A stretch of DNA of 64,000 nt from assembly GCF_040706615.1 (NCBI RefSeq), contig NZ_JAPDRF010000003.1, positions 372,001 to 436,000 on the forward strand, given 5' to 3'. The DNA is from Lentisalinibacter sediminis. Lineage in GTDB: Bacteria > Pseudomonadota > Gammaproteobacteria > Steroidobacterales > Woeseiaceae. The first letter of the stretch is position 1; each line of letters opens with the position of its first letter. Positions 8,315 through 16,936 of this stretch are shown piece by piece. Below the pieces are notes generated by a model. The model made no database searches, was not told the DNA's origin, and saw nothing but the letters and a program-made list of their open reading frames with translations. The position numbers and the translations under genes are program-made.

Positions 8315-8653
8315 TCAGGCCTGGCTGTCGTTGGAGGAGCGGTCCAGCTCCGGCAGCAGCTCTCCCCAGGGTATGGAGCGGACCAGTTCGCCGGTTTTCG
8401 AATCCGTAACCCGCACGGTTGCGGGATTTTCGCTGTAGTCGACGGCGAAGCGCAGATACATGCCGGAGCGGATGCTGCCGCTGTTCAGCTGATGTACGGC
8501 GAGTTCCAGCTGATGCCGGACGTCGCGGGGCGCGGAAAACGGCAAGGTCGTGCCAGCCGCCGGCGTCTCGTTGCCGCCGTGGAGATCCGCCTCGCCGGTC
8601 GTTGCCGGCCGGATCGCGGTATGAGCCTGGTAGCCAGCGTCATGCGTTCTCAT
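8315..8653 (-). CDS. flaG: FlaG family flagellar protein
   Basis: This 112-aa protein has the FlaG domain at its C-terminal half: a beta-rich LRFAVDYSENPATVRVTDSK followed by TGELVRSIPWGELLPELD, which matches the KVVDKETGEVIRQIPPEE-type motif of FlaG. Its role is filament length control or secretion in polar flagellates, and the gene is usually placed between fliC and fliD exactly as here. The N-terminal 50 residues are low-complexity and may be disordered. ATG at 8653. Confidence 0.88.
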   Translation of the reverse strand: MRTHDAGYQAHTAIRPATTGEADLHGGNETPAAGTTLPFSAPRDVRHQLELAVHQLNSGSIRSGMYLRFAVDYSENPATVRVTDSKTGELVRSIPWGELLPELDRSSNDSQA

Positions 8654-8699
8654 GCTTGCCCCATTCGTTCGTGAAGTCGCCGTCCGGGAGGAGAGAAGG

Positions 8700-8726
8700 A
8701 AGGGGCGGCACGCGGCCGCCCCTCCC
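8700..8726 (-). terminator. Candidate terminator after fliC
   Basis: On the minus strand a GGGGCGGC/GTGCCGCCCC stem (8702-8722 on the plus strand) is followed by a pyrimidine-rich TTCCTTCTCTCC. It lies 55 bp past the fliC stop. The T-tract is interrupted, so strength is uncertain. Confidence 0.5.
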
Positions 8727-8777
8727 CCATGCTGCGATTGTCAGTGCGATTACAAATGCTATCGCTCTGGCTCTCGC

Positions 8778-9878
8778 TTACTGCAGGAGGCTCAGCGCCA
8801 GCTGAGGCTGGGCGTTCGCCTGTGCGAGCACGGCCACACCGGCCTGCTGCAGGACCTGCGCCTTGGTCAGGTTGGCGGTCTCGGCAGCGAAGTCGGCGTC
8901 CAGAATCCGGCCCCGGGAGGCAGCCAGGTTCTCGCTCACCGTCTGCAGGTTGGTGATGGTGGACTCGAAGCGGTTCTGGATGGCACCCAGGTTCGCCCGG
9001 AGGCCGTTCACGTCCGTCAGAGCGGAGTCGACACGGGCGATGGCGAAGTTGGCGCCCGCGACCGTATCAATCGCAACGTCAGACATTGCCCCAGCATCGG
9101 CAACCGTTGAAATGGCGCCGAGGCCAGTCTCAACGCCGGAATCGGCAACAGTAACGCCCGTCTCATCAGTGAGCAACCGCACCTCACCACCGTCGACAAA
9201 CGCTGCAACACCCGCGATATTGGCGTTATTAATGGCGTCCGCTGTCTGCTGGGCGTCAAAGCCCTCCAAAACGGAAACCGAGGTGACTCCCGCGGAAGTC
9301 GTGATGTCGAGCGTTGCGTCGCCGGTCAAGGTCGTGAAGCCGGAACCCACATCAGTATTAACTTCACCGATCGCAGCAGACGTCACGTCGGTCTCCAGGC
9401 TCACGCTAATCGTCTCACCGACGTTGGCGCCCACCTGGAACGTGGCCGAACCGAAGGAACCGTCCAGCACCTTCAGACCGTTGAAGTTGGTCTGCTTGGC
9501 GATGCGGTCGACCTCGGCGATACGCTCGGTTACCTCGGCGTTCAGCGCCGCACGGTCGGAGGCGGAGTTGCTGGCGTTGGCCGACTGGACGGCCAGCTCG
9601 CGGATGCGCTGCAGGTTGTTGGTGAGCTCACCCAGGGCGCTCTCAGTGGTCTGGGCCAGGGAGATGCCGTCACTCGCGTTACGCACGGCCTGGTTCAGGC
9701 CGCGGATCTGCGTGGTGAAACGCTCGGAAATCGCAAGACCGGCAGCGTCGTCTTTGGCGCTGTTGATCCGAAGGCCCGTGGACAGCCGCTCCAGCGACGT
9801 GTTCAGCAGACCCTGCGACTGGCTGAGGTTGCGCTGCGCATTGAGCGAGGCAACGTTAGTGTTGATCGACTGTGTCAT
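8778..9878 (-). CDS. fliC: Flagellin (filament subunit)
   Basis: This 366-aa protein starts at ATG 9878 (MTQSINTNVASLNAQRNLS) behind GGAAGGAG at 8-nt spacing. The N-terminal D0/D1 (SLERLSTGLRINSAKDDAAG, GLAISERFTTQIRGL) and C-terminal D1/D0 (RANLGAIQNRFESTITNL, ending in AQPQLALSLLQ) are strongly conserved, while the central 170-280 is Thr/Val/Ala-rich and short. It is the only flagellin gene in the window. It has its own sigma-28 promoter at 9967-9993 and is separated from flgL by a terminator. The central part looks less GC-rich than the ends, as expected for a diversifying surface domain. Confidence 0.97.
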   Translation of the reverse strand: MTQSINTNVASLNAQRNLSQSQGLLNTSLERLSTGLRINSAKDDAAGLAISERFTTQIRGLNQAVRNASDGISLAQTTESALGELTNNLQRIRELAVQSANASNSASDRAALNAEVTERIAEVDRIAKQTNFNGLKVLDGSFGSATFQVGANVGETISVSLETDVTSAAIGEVNTDVGSGFTTLTGDATLDITTSAGVTSVSVLEGFDAQQTADAINNANIAGVAAFVDGGEVRLLTDETGVTVADSGVETGLGAISTVADAGAMSDVAIDTVAGANFAIARVDSALTDVNGLRANLGAIQNRFESTITNLQTVSENLAASRGRILDADFAAETANLTKAQVLQQAGVAVLAQANAQPQLALSLLQ

Positions 9879-9966
9879 TACATACACTCCTTCCGATATT
9901 TGCTGGTCTGCCGCTCAGCTTCCCGCACACCATGTCCGGGCTCTGCCTCACCGCAGTACAGCTTCT

Positions 9967-9993
9967 TTATCGGTCGGAACGGGCCTTACTTGA
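9967..9993 (-). promoter_or_regulatory. Sigma-28 (FliA) promoter of fliC
   Basis: Read on the minus strand the -35 is TCAAGTAA (9986-9993), the spacer 11 bp, and the -10 ACCGATAA (9967-9974). This fits the TAAAGTTT-N11-GCCGATAA consensus with few mismatches. It sits about 90 bp before the fliC ATG, giving an untranslated leader of about 80 nt. Confidence 0.92.
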
Positions 9994-10111
9994 GCCCGGA
10001 ACGCCATTTGCGGGCCTGAATTGCCGCAGACGTGAAGCAGTCCACACTTTTGGCGCGCGGCTCCGGGCCTGACCAACGACAAGGCCGTGAGAACGGCCGC
10101 CGATTCGGCAC

Positions 10112-10148
10112 AAAAAAGCCCCGTTTCGGCACAGCGAAACGAGGCTTC
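10112..10148 (-). terminator. Intrinsic terminator after flgL
   Basis: Minus strand: stem AGCCTCGTTTCG / CCGAAACGGGGCT with a short loop, then TTTTTTG. It ends the long flgB-flgL operon about 20 bp past the flgL stop. A second small hairpin (ggccgt-gaga-acggcc, 10083-10098) lies just beyond. Confidence 0.88.
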
Positions 10149-10166
10149 GGAAGACGCAGCTAACGC

Positions 10167-11360
10167 TTAAAGGACGCTGAACAGCGACAGCGACTGGATG
10201 CGCACGAAGGACTTCTGCGCGGCCTCCAGGCTGTTGATCTGCTCGGCCAGGCGGGTCAGCGCCTCGGTGTAGTCGAGGTCCTCGATCTCGGAGATGGTCT
10301 GCTCCACGGTGATGGCGAAGCCCTCGTTCGCGTCGCGCTGGTCCTCTATCGCCGCCAGGCGGGAGCCGACGGTGGCGCGCACGTCGAGCAGGTTGCCGAT
10401 GGCCCGGTCGAGATCGCTCATACTCGAGTTGAGATCGTTGGTCAGGGCCGCCCGGCTGGCGTCGTTCGTGGTCGGGCGTTCCAGCGCGTCGGCGAACCGA
10501 TCCAGCGTCTCGAAGACGCTCTGGTCGCGGCTCGGCTCGACGGTGAACTCGTCGCCCGCCGCCGGGGCGCCGCTGATGCTGACGACGACGCCGGCGAACT
10601 CGATGGAAGAACCCGGCTCGAAGCCGCCGGAGGCCACCAGGGCGCCGGAGCCGTCGGTCACTTCCCAGGCATCGTCGGCGACGAAGCTGACGGTGTAGGT
10701 GTCCCGGCTCCAGGCGGCCGGATCCGTCACCGCGCCGGAGTCGATGATGCCGGAGCCGCCGTTGCCGGCGGCCGCGGCGGTCGTGAACGTGCCGTTGCCC
10801 CGCGGGATGCGCTCGAACACCCGCGCGCCCGAGTCGCCGTCGGCGATGCGCCGGCCCTCGGCGATCTCGACGAAGCGCTGGCCTTCGTCGCCGTTGTACA
10901 CGGCGCCGTCGGCGGTGGCGCTGAACGGCTGCACCTTGTCGCTGTAGCCGGAGAAGAGATAACGCCCGGTGGTGTCCTGGGTGTTGGCGATCTGGATCAT
11001 TTGATCCTTTAGCTGGCGGATCTCGGTGGCGATGAACGCGCGGGTCTCGTTGCTCTGTGTGCCGTTGCTCGCCTGCACGGCCAGCTCGCGGGCGCGCTGC
11101 AGCAGATCGCCGGCGCTCGCCAGCGCCTGCTCCTCCACCGACAGGCGGCTTTGCGCCAGGTTGCCGTTGCGGTCGAACTGCTCGATGCGCGAGGACAGCT
11201 CACGCAGCTCGATGCTGCGCGCCGCGCCGATCGCATCGTCCGACGGCGCGAGCAGCCGCTTGCCGCTGGCGATCTGCTCCTGGGTGCGGGCGAGCGCCGA
11301 CTGCAGCTCCTGCATCTGGCCGAGACTCGCCCGGAACATCCCTGCGGTGGATATGCGCAT
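10167..11360 (-). CDS. flgL: Hook-filament junction protein FlgL (HAP3)
   Basis: The 397-aa protein starts MRISTAGMFRASLGQMQELQ and has the flagellin-like N-terminal motif SGKRLLAPSDDAIGAARSIE and the C-terminal EIEDLDYTEALTRLAEQINSLEAAQKSFVRIQ typical of FlgL. It joins the hook-associated FlgK ring to the flagellin filament. It is the last gene of the flg operon, 12 bp after flgK. Its middle domain contains VSISGAPAAGDEFTVEPS, a beta module also found in FlgK here. Confidence 0.95.
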   Translation of the reverse strand: MRISTAGMFRASLGQMQELQSALARTQEQIASGKRLLAPSDDAIGAARSIELRELSSRIEQFDRNGNLAQSRLSVEEQALASAGDLLQRARELAVQASNGTQSNETRAFIATEIRQLKDQMIQIANTQDTTGRYLFSGYSDKVQPFSATADGAVYNGDEGQRFVEIAEGRRIADGDSGARVFERIPRGNGTFTTAAAAGNGGSGIIDSGAVTDPAAWSRDTYTVSFVADDAWEVTDGSGALVASGGFEPGSSIEFAGVVVSISGAPAAGDEFTVEPSRDQSVFETLDRFADALERPTTNDASRAALTNDLNSSMSDLDRAIGNLLDVRATVGSRLAAIEDQRDANEGFAITVEQTISEIEDLDYTEALTRLAEQINSLEAAQKSFVRIQSLSLFSVL

Positions 11361-11372
11361 CAGTCTCGCCTC

Positions 11373-13262
11373 CTAGCGGCGGAACGCCCCGATCAGGGTC
11401 TCGAACAGGGTATTGGTCACGCCGATGAGCTGGGCGGCCGCCTGATAGGCCTGCTGGTAGCGCATCAGGTTTGCGGCCTCCTCGTCCAGGTTCACGCCGG
11501 ACTTGTTACTGAGCGCCTGCTCGGCGTCCTCGCGCACGACGGTCTGGGCATCGAGGCCGATCTGCGCCTGGCGGCTGACGGTGCCCACCTCGGCGACCAG
11601 ACGGCCGTAGCTCTCGGACACCGCGACGGTGCCGCCCGCCAGCAGACCGCGGGTCTGCACCTCGGCGAGGCCGAGCGCGTTGCGGTTGTCGCCCGTGCCG
11701 CCGGCATTGGCCTCGATGCGGAAGACGTCACCGGCCGCGGGCGCACCGGTGATGACCACCCGGGTGCCGTTGATGTCGATGGCGTCGCCGCTGGTGTAGG
11801 AGAACGAGCCTGCGCCGTCGATGGTGTAGGTATCCGCTGCCGTGAACTCGATGACCGCGCCGCCGCGCAGATCCGGATCGGCCGGGTCGATCACCTCACC
11901 GGCCGATATCTGTGCGTCACCCACGTTGTCCGTGCCGGTTGCCGTGCGCACGGGCGCCGCCAGCGCGACGGACTGGGCGTCGGCGACGGTGCGGGTGAGC
12001 GTCCCCGCCGCACCCTTGGCCGGCTGGATCAGGTATCGGTCGCCGGCGGCCGCGCCGGCGCCCGTCGTGATCTCCAGTCCGCCGGCCAGGAACGGATCGC
12101 CCGCAGTGCCGGCGCCGGTCATCGGGATGGCCTGGCCGTTGTCGGCCCGGGTCAGCGACCAGGCGCTGCCGTCGTAGCTCATCACGTAGTCGGTGCTCTG
12201 CAGGCCTGACACGTCGGCGACCACCGCGTCCACATCTGCCGTGCCGCTGTTGCGCGACGAGACCAGCACCGCAGGATCGCCGACGCCGAAGAATTCACCG
12301 CCGAGGCGGCCGTTCAGGTCCATGCCGACCGCGTGTTGTTCGTTGAAGGCCGTGGCCAGCGCCACTGCCGTTTCGCCGATGGCCGTGCGGGTCGGGTCGA
12401 GCACCAGACGGCGGAAGTCCATCATGCCGCCGATGGCGCCGCCGGAGAGATCGCCGCCGAGGGCACCGGTGCCCGCGTCGCCCTCGTAGACCACCTCCAG
12501 GCGGCGCGGATCGAATTCGCTCGGCTGCGTGGCCAGCTGCCGGGCCTGGCTGCCGGTCACCAGCGTCTGGCCGTTGCCGATGAAGACGTTGAGGGCGCCA
12601 TCGCCCTGGGGCACGGTCGTCACAGCCACCTGCTCGGAGAGCCTGCGGATCAGCAGATCACGCTGGTCGAGCAGATCGTTCGGCTGGCCGGAGACACCCG
12701 CCTCGGCGCTGGCGATCCGGCGGTTCAGTTCGGCGACCGCCGTCGCCAGCTCGTTGACGTCCGTCACCGACTGGCGCAGGCGCCCGTTGATGTCCTTCTC
12801 CAGCGACTGCAGGCGGCCATCCAGGAAGTCGAAGCTGGAGGCCAGCGTGTCCGCCTGGCTCACCAGGGCCTGGCGCGCCGGCACGGACGCCGGATCGCCG
12901 GCCGCATCCTGCACGGCGTTGAAGAAGTTCTGGATGGCCGGGGCGAGGCCCACGCTGGGGTCGGACAACAGGTTGTCCACCTGGCCCGAGAGCCCGGCCA
13001 GCGTGTCGAGCCGCGCCTGGGAGGTGGTCGCGGCCGACAGCTCGTTGCCGAGGAACTCGTCGTAGATCCGGCGCACGTTCGCGACGTTGACGCCGGAGCC
13101 GATGTACTGGTTACCGATCAGGCCGGGCTCGCGCGTCTCCAGGTCGACCCGCTGGCGGCTGTAGCCCGGCGTGCTCGCATTGGCGATATTGTGCCCGGTG
13201 GTCTCTATGCCGCGCTGGAATGACAGCAGGGCAGAGACGCTTGTGGAGAGAATATTCGGCAT
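11373..13262 (-). CDS. flgK: Hook-associated protein FlgK (HAP1)
   Basis: This 629-aa protein starts MPNILSTSVSALLSFQRGIE with the rod/hook N-terminal motif GHNIANASTPGYSRQRVDLE and ends in the conserved VNLDEEAANLMRYQQAYQAA AQ helix. FlgK caps the hook and forms the first junction ring. It is about 80 aa longer than the enterobacterial protein; the extra length is in the central variable region, which holds two GAPAAGD-type beta modules (near 11725-11760 and 12000-12060). Gene order flgJ-flgK-flgL is standard. Confidence 0.96.
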   Translation of the reverse strand: MPNILSTSVSALLSFQRGIETTGHNIANASTPGYSRQRVDLETREPGLIGNQYIGSGVNVANVRRIYDEFLGNELSAATTSQARLDTLAGLSGQVDNLLSDPSVGLAPAIQNFFNAVQDAAGDPASVPARQALVSQADTLASSFDFLDGRLQSLEKDINGRLRQSVTDVNELATAVAELNRRIASAEAGVSGQPNDLLDQRDLLIRRLSEQVAVTTVPQGDGALNVFIGNGQTLVTGSQARQLATQPSEFDPRRLEVVYEGDAGTGALGGDLSGGAIGGMMDFRRLVLDPTRTAIGETAVALATAFNEQHAVGMDLNGRLGGEFFGVGDPAVLVSSRNSGTADVDAVVADVSGLQSTDYVMSYDGSAWSLTRADNGQAIPMTGAGTAGDPFLAGGLEITTGAGAAAGDRYLIQPAKGAAGTLTRTVADAQSVALAAPVRTATGTDNVGDAQISAGEVIDPADPDLRGGAVIEFTAADTYTIDGAGSFSYTSGDAIDINGTRVVITGAPAAGDVFRIEANAGGTGDNRNALGLAEVQTRGLLAGGTVAVSESYGRLVAEVGTVSRQAQIGLDAQTVVREDAEQALSNKSGVNLDEEAANLMRYQQAYQAAAQLIGVTNTLFETLIGAFRR

Positions 13263-13285
13263 GGTCCCTCGTCAGCACGCTCCCG

Positions 13286-14215
13286 TCAGAAGGAGAAGCG
13301 TTCCCTGTCTATCGGCATCAATCCGCCGAACTTGAGTGATTCCAGCGCCCGGCCCATGGTCTCGGAGCCGAGCAGCGACTTGATCTTGTCGGCATAGGCG
13401 GGGTCGGTGGCGTACCCGGAGGCCTGCAGCGCCTCGGCGTAGCCCGCCACGTCGTCGCCCCGGTCCAGCACGTTCTCGTAGCGCGGATTCGAGCCGAGCA
13501 GCCGGGCGTAATCGTCGAATCCGGCCCCCAGGGACGGATAAGCCCGGAAGCTCGCCACCTCCGGACGGGCCGCCCCACCCCGGTATTCGATGGTGCGCAC
13601 GCTGACCGCATCGCCCTGCCAGCCGCCGCTGGCCTTGATACCGAACAGGTTCAGCGAGCTGCGACCGTTCTCATCCGCGATCACATGTTTGCCCCAGCCC
13701 GTCTCGAGCGCCGCCTGGGCGATCAGAGCCCGGGGATCGACGTTCAGCCTGTCTGCCGCCCGGCTGGCGTAGGGCCAGAGCTTTCGCACGAACTCCGCCG
13801 GGCTCTGCCACAGCGGCCGCTCGGTGGTGCCCTCCACCGGCACCCGACGGCCGATGGCCGGCGCCTGGTCCATGGCTCTGCCCAGCTCTTTGCCAATGCC
13901 CAGGGCGTCCACATCACCGCCGGCGCGCTGACTACCGCCCAGCTGGCGCACCAGCAGGTCGGCGAAGCCCAGGCCCGGCCCGCCGGAGATCTCCACGGCC
14001 ATCTGCTTGTCGAACAGGTCCTGATAGGTCTCCGACGCATTGCTGTTGCCGAAGATCGGGTCGCCCATGCTGGCATCGCGCATGGATTTCAGCATGGTCT
14101 GCAGGAAGATCGCCTCGAACTGGTTGGCGGCCTCGCGCAGCGCGGCATCCCCGCCGCCGCGGGCCTCCGTGCGCAGCGCCGTGAATTGCTGGAAATCGGT
14201 GACGACGGGTTTCAC
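13286..14215 (-). CDS. flgJ: Flagellar rod-capping protein and muramidase FlgJ
   Basis: The 309-aa protein starts at a GTG (14215) behind GAGGAC. The N-terminal half is the rod-cap domain (ANQFEAIFLQTMLKSMRDAS, DLFDKQMAVEISGGPGLG), and the C-terminal half (about 150-309) is a glucosaminidase domain with the catalytic Glu in IAQAALETGWGKHVI and later YRAYPSLGAGFDDYARLL-type residues. It drills the peptidoglycan for the rod and caps rod growth. Both domains are present, as in gamma- and betaproteobacteria, and it ends 23 bp before flgK. Confidence 0.95.
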   Translation of the reverse strand: MKPVVTDFQQFTALRTEARGGGDAALREAANQFEAIFLQTMLKSMRDASMGDPIFGNSNASETYQDLFDKQMAVEISGGPGLGFADLLVRQLGGSQRAGGDVDALGIGKELGRAMDQAPAIGRRVPVEGTTERPLWQSPAEFVRKLWPYASRAADRLNVDPRALIAQAALETGWGKHVIADENGRSSLNLFGIKASGGWQGDAVSVRTIEYRGGAARPEVASFRAYPSLGAGFDDYARLLGSNPRYENVLDRGDDVAGYAEALQASGYATDPAYADKIKSLLGSETMGRALESLKFGGLMPIDRERFSF

Positions 14216-14225
14216 GGGTGCGTCC

Positions 14226-15359
14226 TCAGATGACCAGCAGCTCGGCGCGCAGCGCGCCCGCCTGCTTCAGGGCCTCGAGGATCGCCACCAGGTCCCCCGG
14301 CGCCGCGCCCACCCGGTTCACGGCCTGCACGATCTCGTTCAGGCTGGTGCCGGGCTGGAACAGGAACATGCGATTCGCCTCCTGGGTGATCTCCACCTCG
14401 GAATCCGGCAGCACCACCGTCTCGCCCTCGCTGAAGGGCTGCGGCTGGCTGGCGAAGGGCTGTTCGCTGATGGTCACCACCAGCGAGCCGTGGGAGACCG
14501 CGGCCGGGCGCACCCGCACCTGGGAGCCGATCACGACGGTGCCGGTGCGCGAGTTGATGATGACCCGCGCGGGCGCCAGCCCCGGGTCCACCTCGAAGTT
14601 CTCGAGCACGGAGACGAAGGAGGTCCGCTGGGAGGCATCCCGGGGAGCGCGCACCCGCACGGACACCGCGTCGATGGCCCGCGCCATGTCGGCACCGAGC
14701 CGCTCGTTGATGCCGTCGGCCAGCCGGTGGGCAGTGGTGAAGTCCGGCGAATGCAGGTTCAGCATGATCGCATCGCCCTGGTCGAAGGCCGTGGCCACCT
14801 CGCGCTCGACGGTGGCGCCGTTCGGGATGCGGCCCGCGCTCGGCACGTTCACCGTCACGCTGGAACCGTCGCGGCCCGACGCGCCGAAGCCGCCGACCAC
14901 CAGGTTGCCTTGGGCGACGGCGTAGATCTGGCCGTCGGCGCCGCGCAGCGGCGTCATCAGCAGGCTGCCGCCGCGCAGGCTCTTCGCGTTGCCGATGGAG
15001 GAGACGGTCACGTCGATGGTCTGGCCCGGCTTCACGAAGGGCGGCAGATCGGCATGCACCGACACGGCGGCCACGTTTTTCAGCTGCGGGTTCACGTTCG
15101 GCGGCACGGTGATGCCGAACTGGGTCAGCATGTTCTTCAGGCTCTGCACCGTGAACGGCGTCTGGCTGGTCTGGTCGCCGCTGCCGTCGAGGCCGACCAC
15201 CAGGCCGTAGCCCACGATCTGGTTGTTGCGCACGCCGGCCACGGAGGCGAGGTCCTTCACCCGCTCGGCCTGGGCGGCACCGGCCGCGAGCACCAGAACG
15301 CAGGCGGCCGCCGCGGCCGCTGCCTGGCGGAAGTTCGGGAACCGTTTGTGGTTGTTCAT
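14226..15359 (-). CDS. flgI: Flagellar P-ring protein FlgI
   Basis: This 377-aa protein has a Sec signal peptide (AAAAAACVLVLAAGAAQA) and the characteristic ERVKDLASVAGVRNNQIVGY, YGLVVGLDGSGDQTSQTPFT and GDLVAILEALKQAGALRAEL motifs. It is periplasmic and builds the P-ring bushing around the rod in the peptidoglycan. Presence of flgH and flgI indicates a Gram-negative flagellum with both L and P rings. It sits 12 bp after flgH and 10 bp before flgJ. Confidence 0.97.
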   Translation of the reverse strand: MNNHKRFPNFRQAAAAAAACVLVLAAGAAQAERVKDLASVAGVRNNQIVGYGLVVGLDGSGDQTSQTPFTVQSLKNMLTQFGITVPPNVNPQLKNVAAVSVHADLPPFVKPGQTIDVTVSSIGNAKSLRGGSLLMTPLRGADGQIYAVAQGNLVVGGFGASGRDGSSVTVNVPSAGRIPNGATVEREVATAFDQGDAIMLNLHSPDFTTAHRLADGINERLGADMARAIDAVSVRVRAPRDASQRTSFVSVLENFEVDPGLAPARVIINSRTGTVVIGSQVRVRPAAVSHGSLVVTISEQPFASQPQPFSEGETVVLPDSEVEITQEANRMFLFQPGTSLNEIVQAVNRVGAAPGDLVAILEALKQAGALRAELLVI

Positions 15360-15371
15360 GGTGCGGCGACC

Positions 15372-16058
15372 TCAGTAGGGATTCAGGATGGAGTTGAAGA
15401 ACCGGGACAGCAGTCCCATGCGGTTCGCGGCGGCCAGCACGCCCTTGCTGGAATAAGTGATGCGGGCGTCCGCCACCTTGCGGGAGGACACCGAATTGTC
15501 CGGCTCGATGTCGTAGGGCCGGATGATCCCGGACAGGCGGATGAACTCCTCGCCCTGGTTCAGCGTCACCCACTTCTCGCCCCGCACCCGCAGGTTGCCG
15601 TTGGCCATGCGCTCGACCACCGTCACCGTGATGTCCCCCTGCAGGCTGTTCGACTGACTGCTCGCGCCCTCGCCCGAGAACTCCGAGCTGCCGTCGAGCG
15701 AGCCGGAGAGGATCGGCACCCCGTCCTTGGTGACCGGCCGGCCGAACACCGTCGGGCCGGTGTACTCGGCGCTGGTGTTCTTGTCTGTCGAGGTCTGGGC
15801 GTTCTTGCTCGCCGCGGTCTGCTCGTTCAGCCGGACCGTAAGGATGTCGCCCACGCGGCCGGCACGCAGGTCCTCGAACAGCCGCACGTCGCTGCCGGCC
15901 TGGTAGATGGAGCCATCCGGCTCGGCGGGCTGCGGCGGCGCTACCGGCTGCGGCGGAGCATAGCTCTCCGGGTAACGGGGCGCGCTGCCGCAGGCCGCCA
16001 GCAGTGCCGCGACGGTGGCAACGGTGGCGACGGTCTTGATTCGTTTCAGTGCATCCAT
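15372..16058 (-). CDS. flgH: Flagellar L-ring lipoprotein FlgH
   Basis: This 228-aa protein carries a lipoprotein signal with lipobox LLAAC (Cys near residue 22). The body has VGDILTVRLNEQTAASKNAQ, GDITVTVVERMANGNLRVRG and FIRLSGIIRPYDIEPDNSVS, which are diagnostic of FlgH. It forms the L ring in the outer membrane. Same operon as flgG (44-bp gap) and flgI (12-bp gap). Normal family length. Confidence 0.97.
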   Translation of the reverse strand: MDALKRIKTVATVATVAALLAACGSAPRYPESYAPPQPVAPPQPAEPDGSIYQAGSDVRLFEDLRAGRVGDILTVRLNEQTAASKNAQTSTDKNTSAEYTGPTVFGRPVTKDGVPILSGSLDGSSEFSGEGASSQSNSLQGDITVTVVERMANGNLRVRGEKWVTLNQGEEFIRLSGIIRPYDIEPDNSVSSRKVADARITYSSKGVLAAANRMGLLSRFFNSILNPY

Positions 16059-16102
16059 GGGATCGCTCTTGGTCCTGCCTCTGCGCCCGGGTTCATTCAG
16101 GC

Positions 16103-16888
16103 TCAGAGGTTGTTGTTCACGTACTGCATCATCTGGTCGCTGGTCGAGATGGCCTTGGAGTTCATCTCGTAGGCGCGCTGGGTCTCGATCATGTTGACCA
16201 GCTCCTCGACCACGTTGACGTTCGAGCCCTCGAGTGCGCCCTGGATCACCGTGCCGAGACCGTTCAGTCCGGGTGTGCCGGGCTGGGGCGAACCGCTGGC
16301 CGCGGTCTCGAGATACTGGTTCTCGCCCCTGGGCTGCAGGCCCGCGGGGTTGATGAAGTCCACCAGCTGCAGCGTGCCCACCTGCACGGGCGACGCCTGG
16401 CCGGCGAGCTGCACGGACACCGTGCCGTCGGAGCCGATGGTGATGCTCTGCGCCGCGTCCGGGATGGTGATACCCGGCTGCAGCAGGTAGCCGCTGGCCG
16501 TCACCAGTTCGCCCTGGGCGTTGCGCTTGAAGCTGCCGTCACGGGTATAGGAGGTGGTGCCGTCCGGCAGCTGCACCTGGAAGAAACCGCGGCCCTGGAT
16601 GGCCGTGTCCAGCGCATTGCCGTTCTGCAGCACGTTGCCCTGGGTGAACAGCTTCTCGGTCGCCACCACCCGCACGCCGGTACCGAGCATCATGCCCGAG
16701 GGCAGCTCGGTGTCCTGGGAGGTCTGGCCGCCCGCCTGGCGCACATTCTGGTACATGAGATCCTCGAACACCGCACGGCCCTTCTTGAAGCCAGTGGTGT
16801 TCACGTTCGCCAGGTTGTTGGAGACCACGGACATGCGCGTCTGCTGCGCATCGAGGCCGGTCTTGGCGATCCAGAGTGACTGATTCAT
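16103..16888 (-). CDS. flgG: Distal rod protein FlgG
   Basis: The 261-aa protein begins MNQSLWIAKTGLDAQQTRMS and has VVSNNLANVNTTGFKKGRAV, the AFQTGxG-equivalent segment GMMLGTGVRVVATEKLFTQG and the C-terminal SNVNVVEELVNMIETQRAYE. These are canonical FlgG features, and the length is exactly typical. It forms the distal rod, passing through the P and L rings. It sits 48 bp after flgF. Confidence 0.97.
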   Translation of the reverse strand: MNQSLWIAKTGLDAQQTRMSVVSNNLANVNTTGFKKGRAVFEDLMYQNVRQAGGQTSQDTELPSGMMLGTGVRVVATEKLFTQGNVLQNGNALDTAIQGRGFFQVQLPDGTTSYTRDGSFKRNAQGELVTASGYLLQPGITIPDAAQSITIGSDGTVSVQLAGQASPVQVGTLQLVDFINPAGLQPRGENQYLETAASGSPQPGTPGLNGLGTVIQGALEGSNVNVVEELVNMIETQRAYEMNSKAISTSDQMMQYVNNNL

Positions 16889-16936
16889 CGTTTAGCTCCT
16901 GATTTCCCTTGCCGTAATCCGCTCAAGCGGATGCTG

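Noticed and set aside
8280..8315. Possible sigma-54 promoter before fliD (tgcaa ... gtgcca)
   Set aside because: The GC and GG elements are 17 bp apart instead of 12, so it does not fit.
14040..16172. 710-aa plus-strand frame opposite flgI/flgH
   Set aside because: Both flgI and flgH are unambiguous on the other strand; this frame shows only shadow composition.
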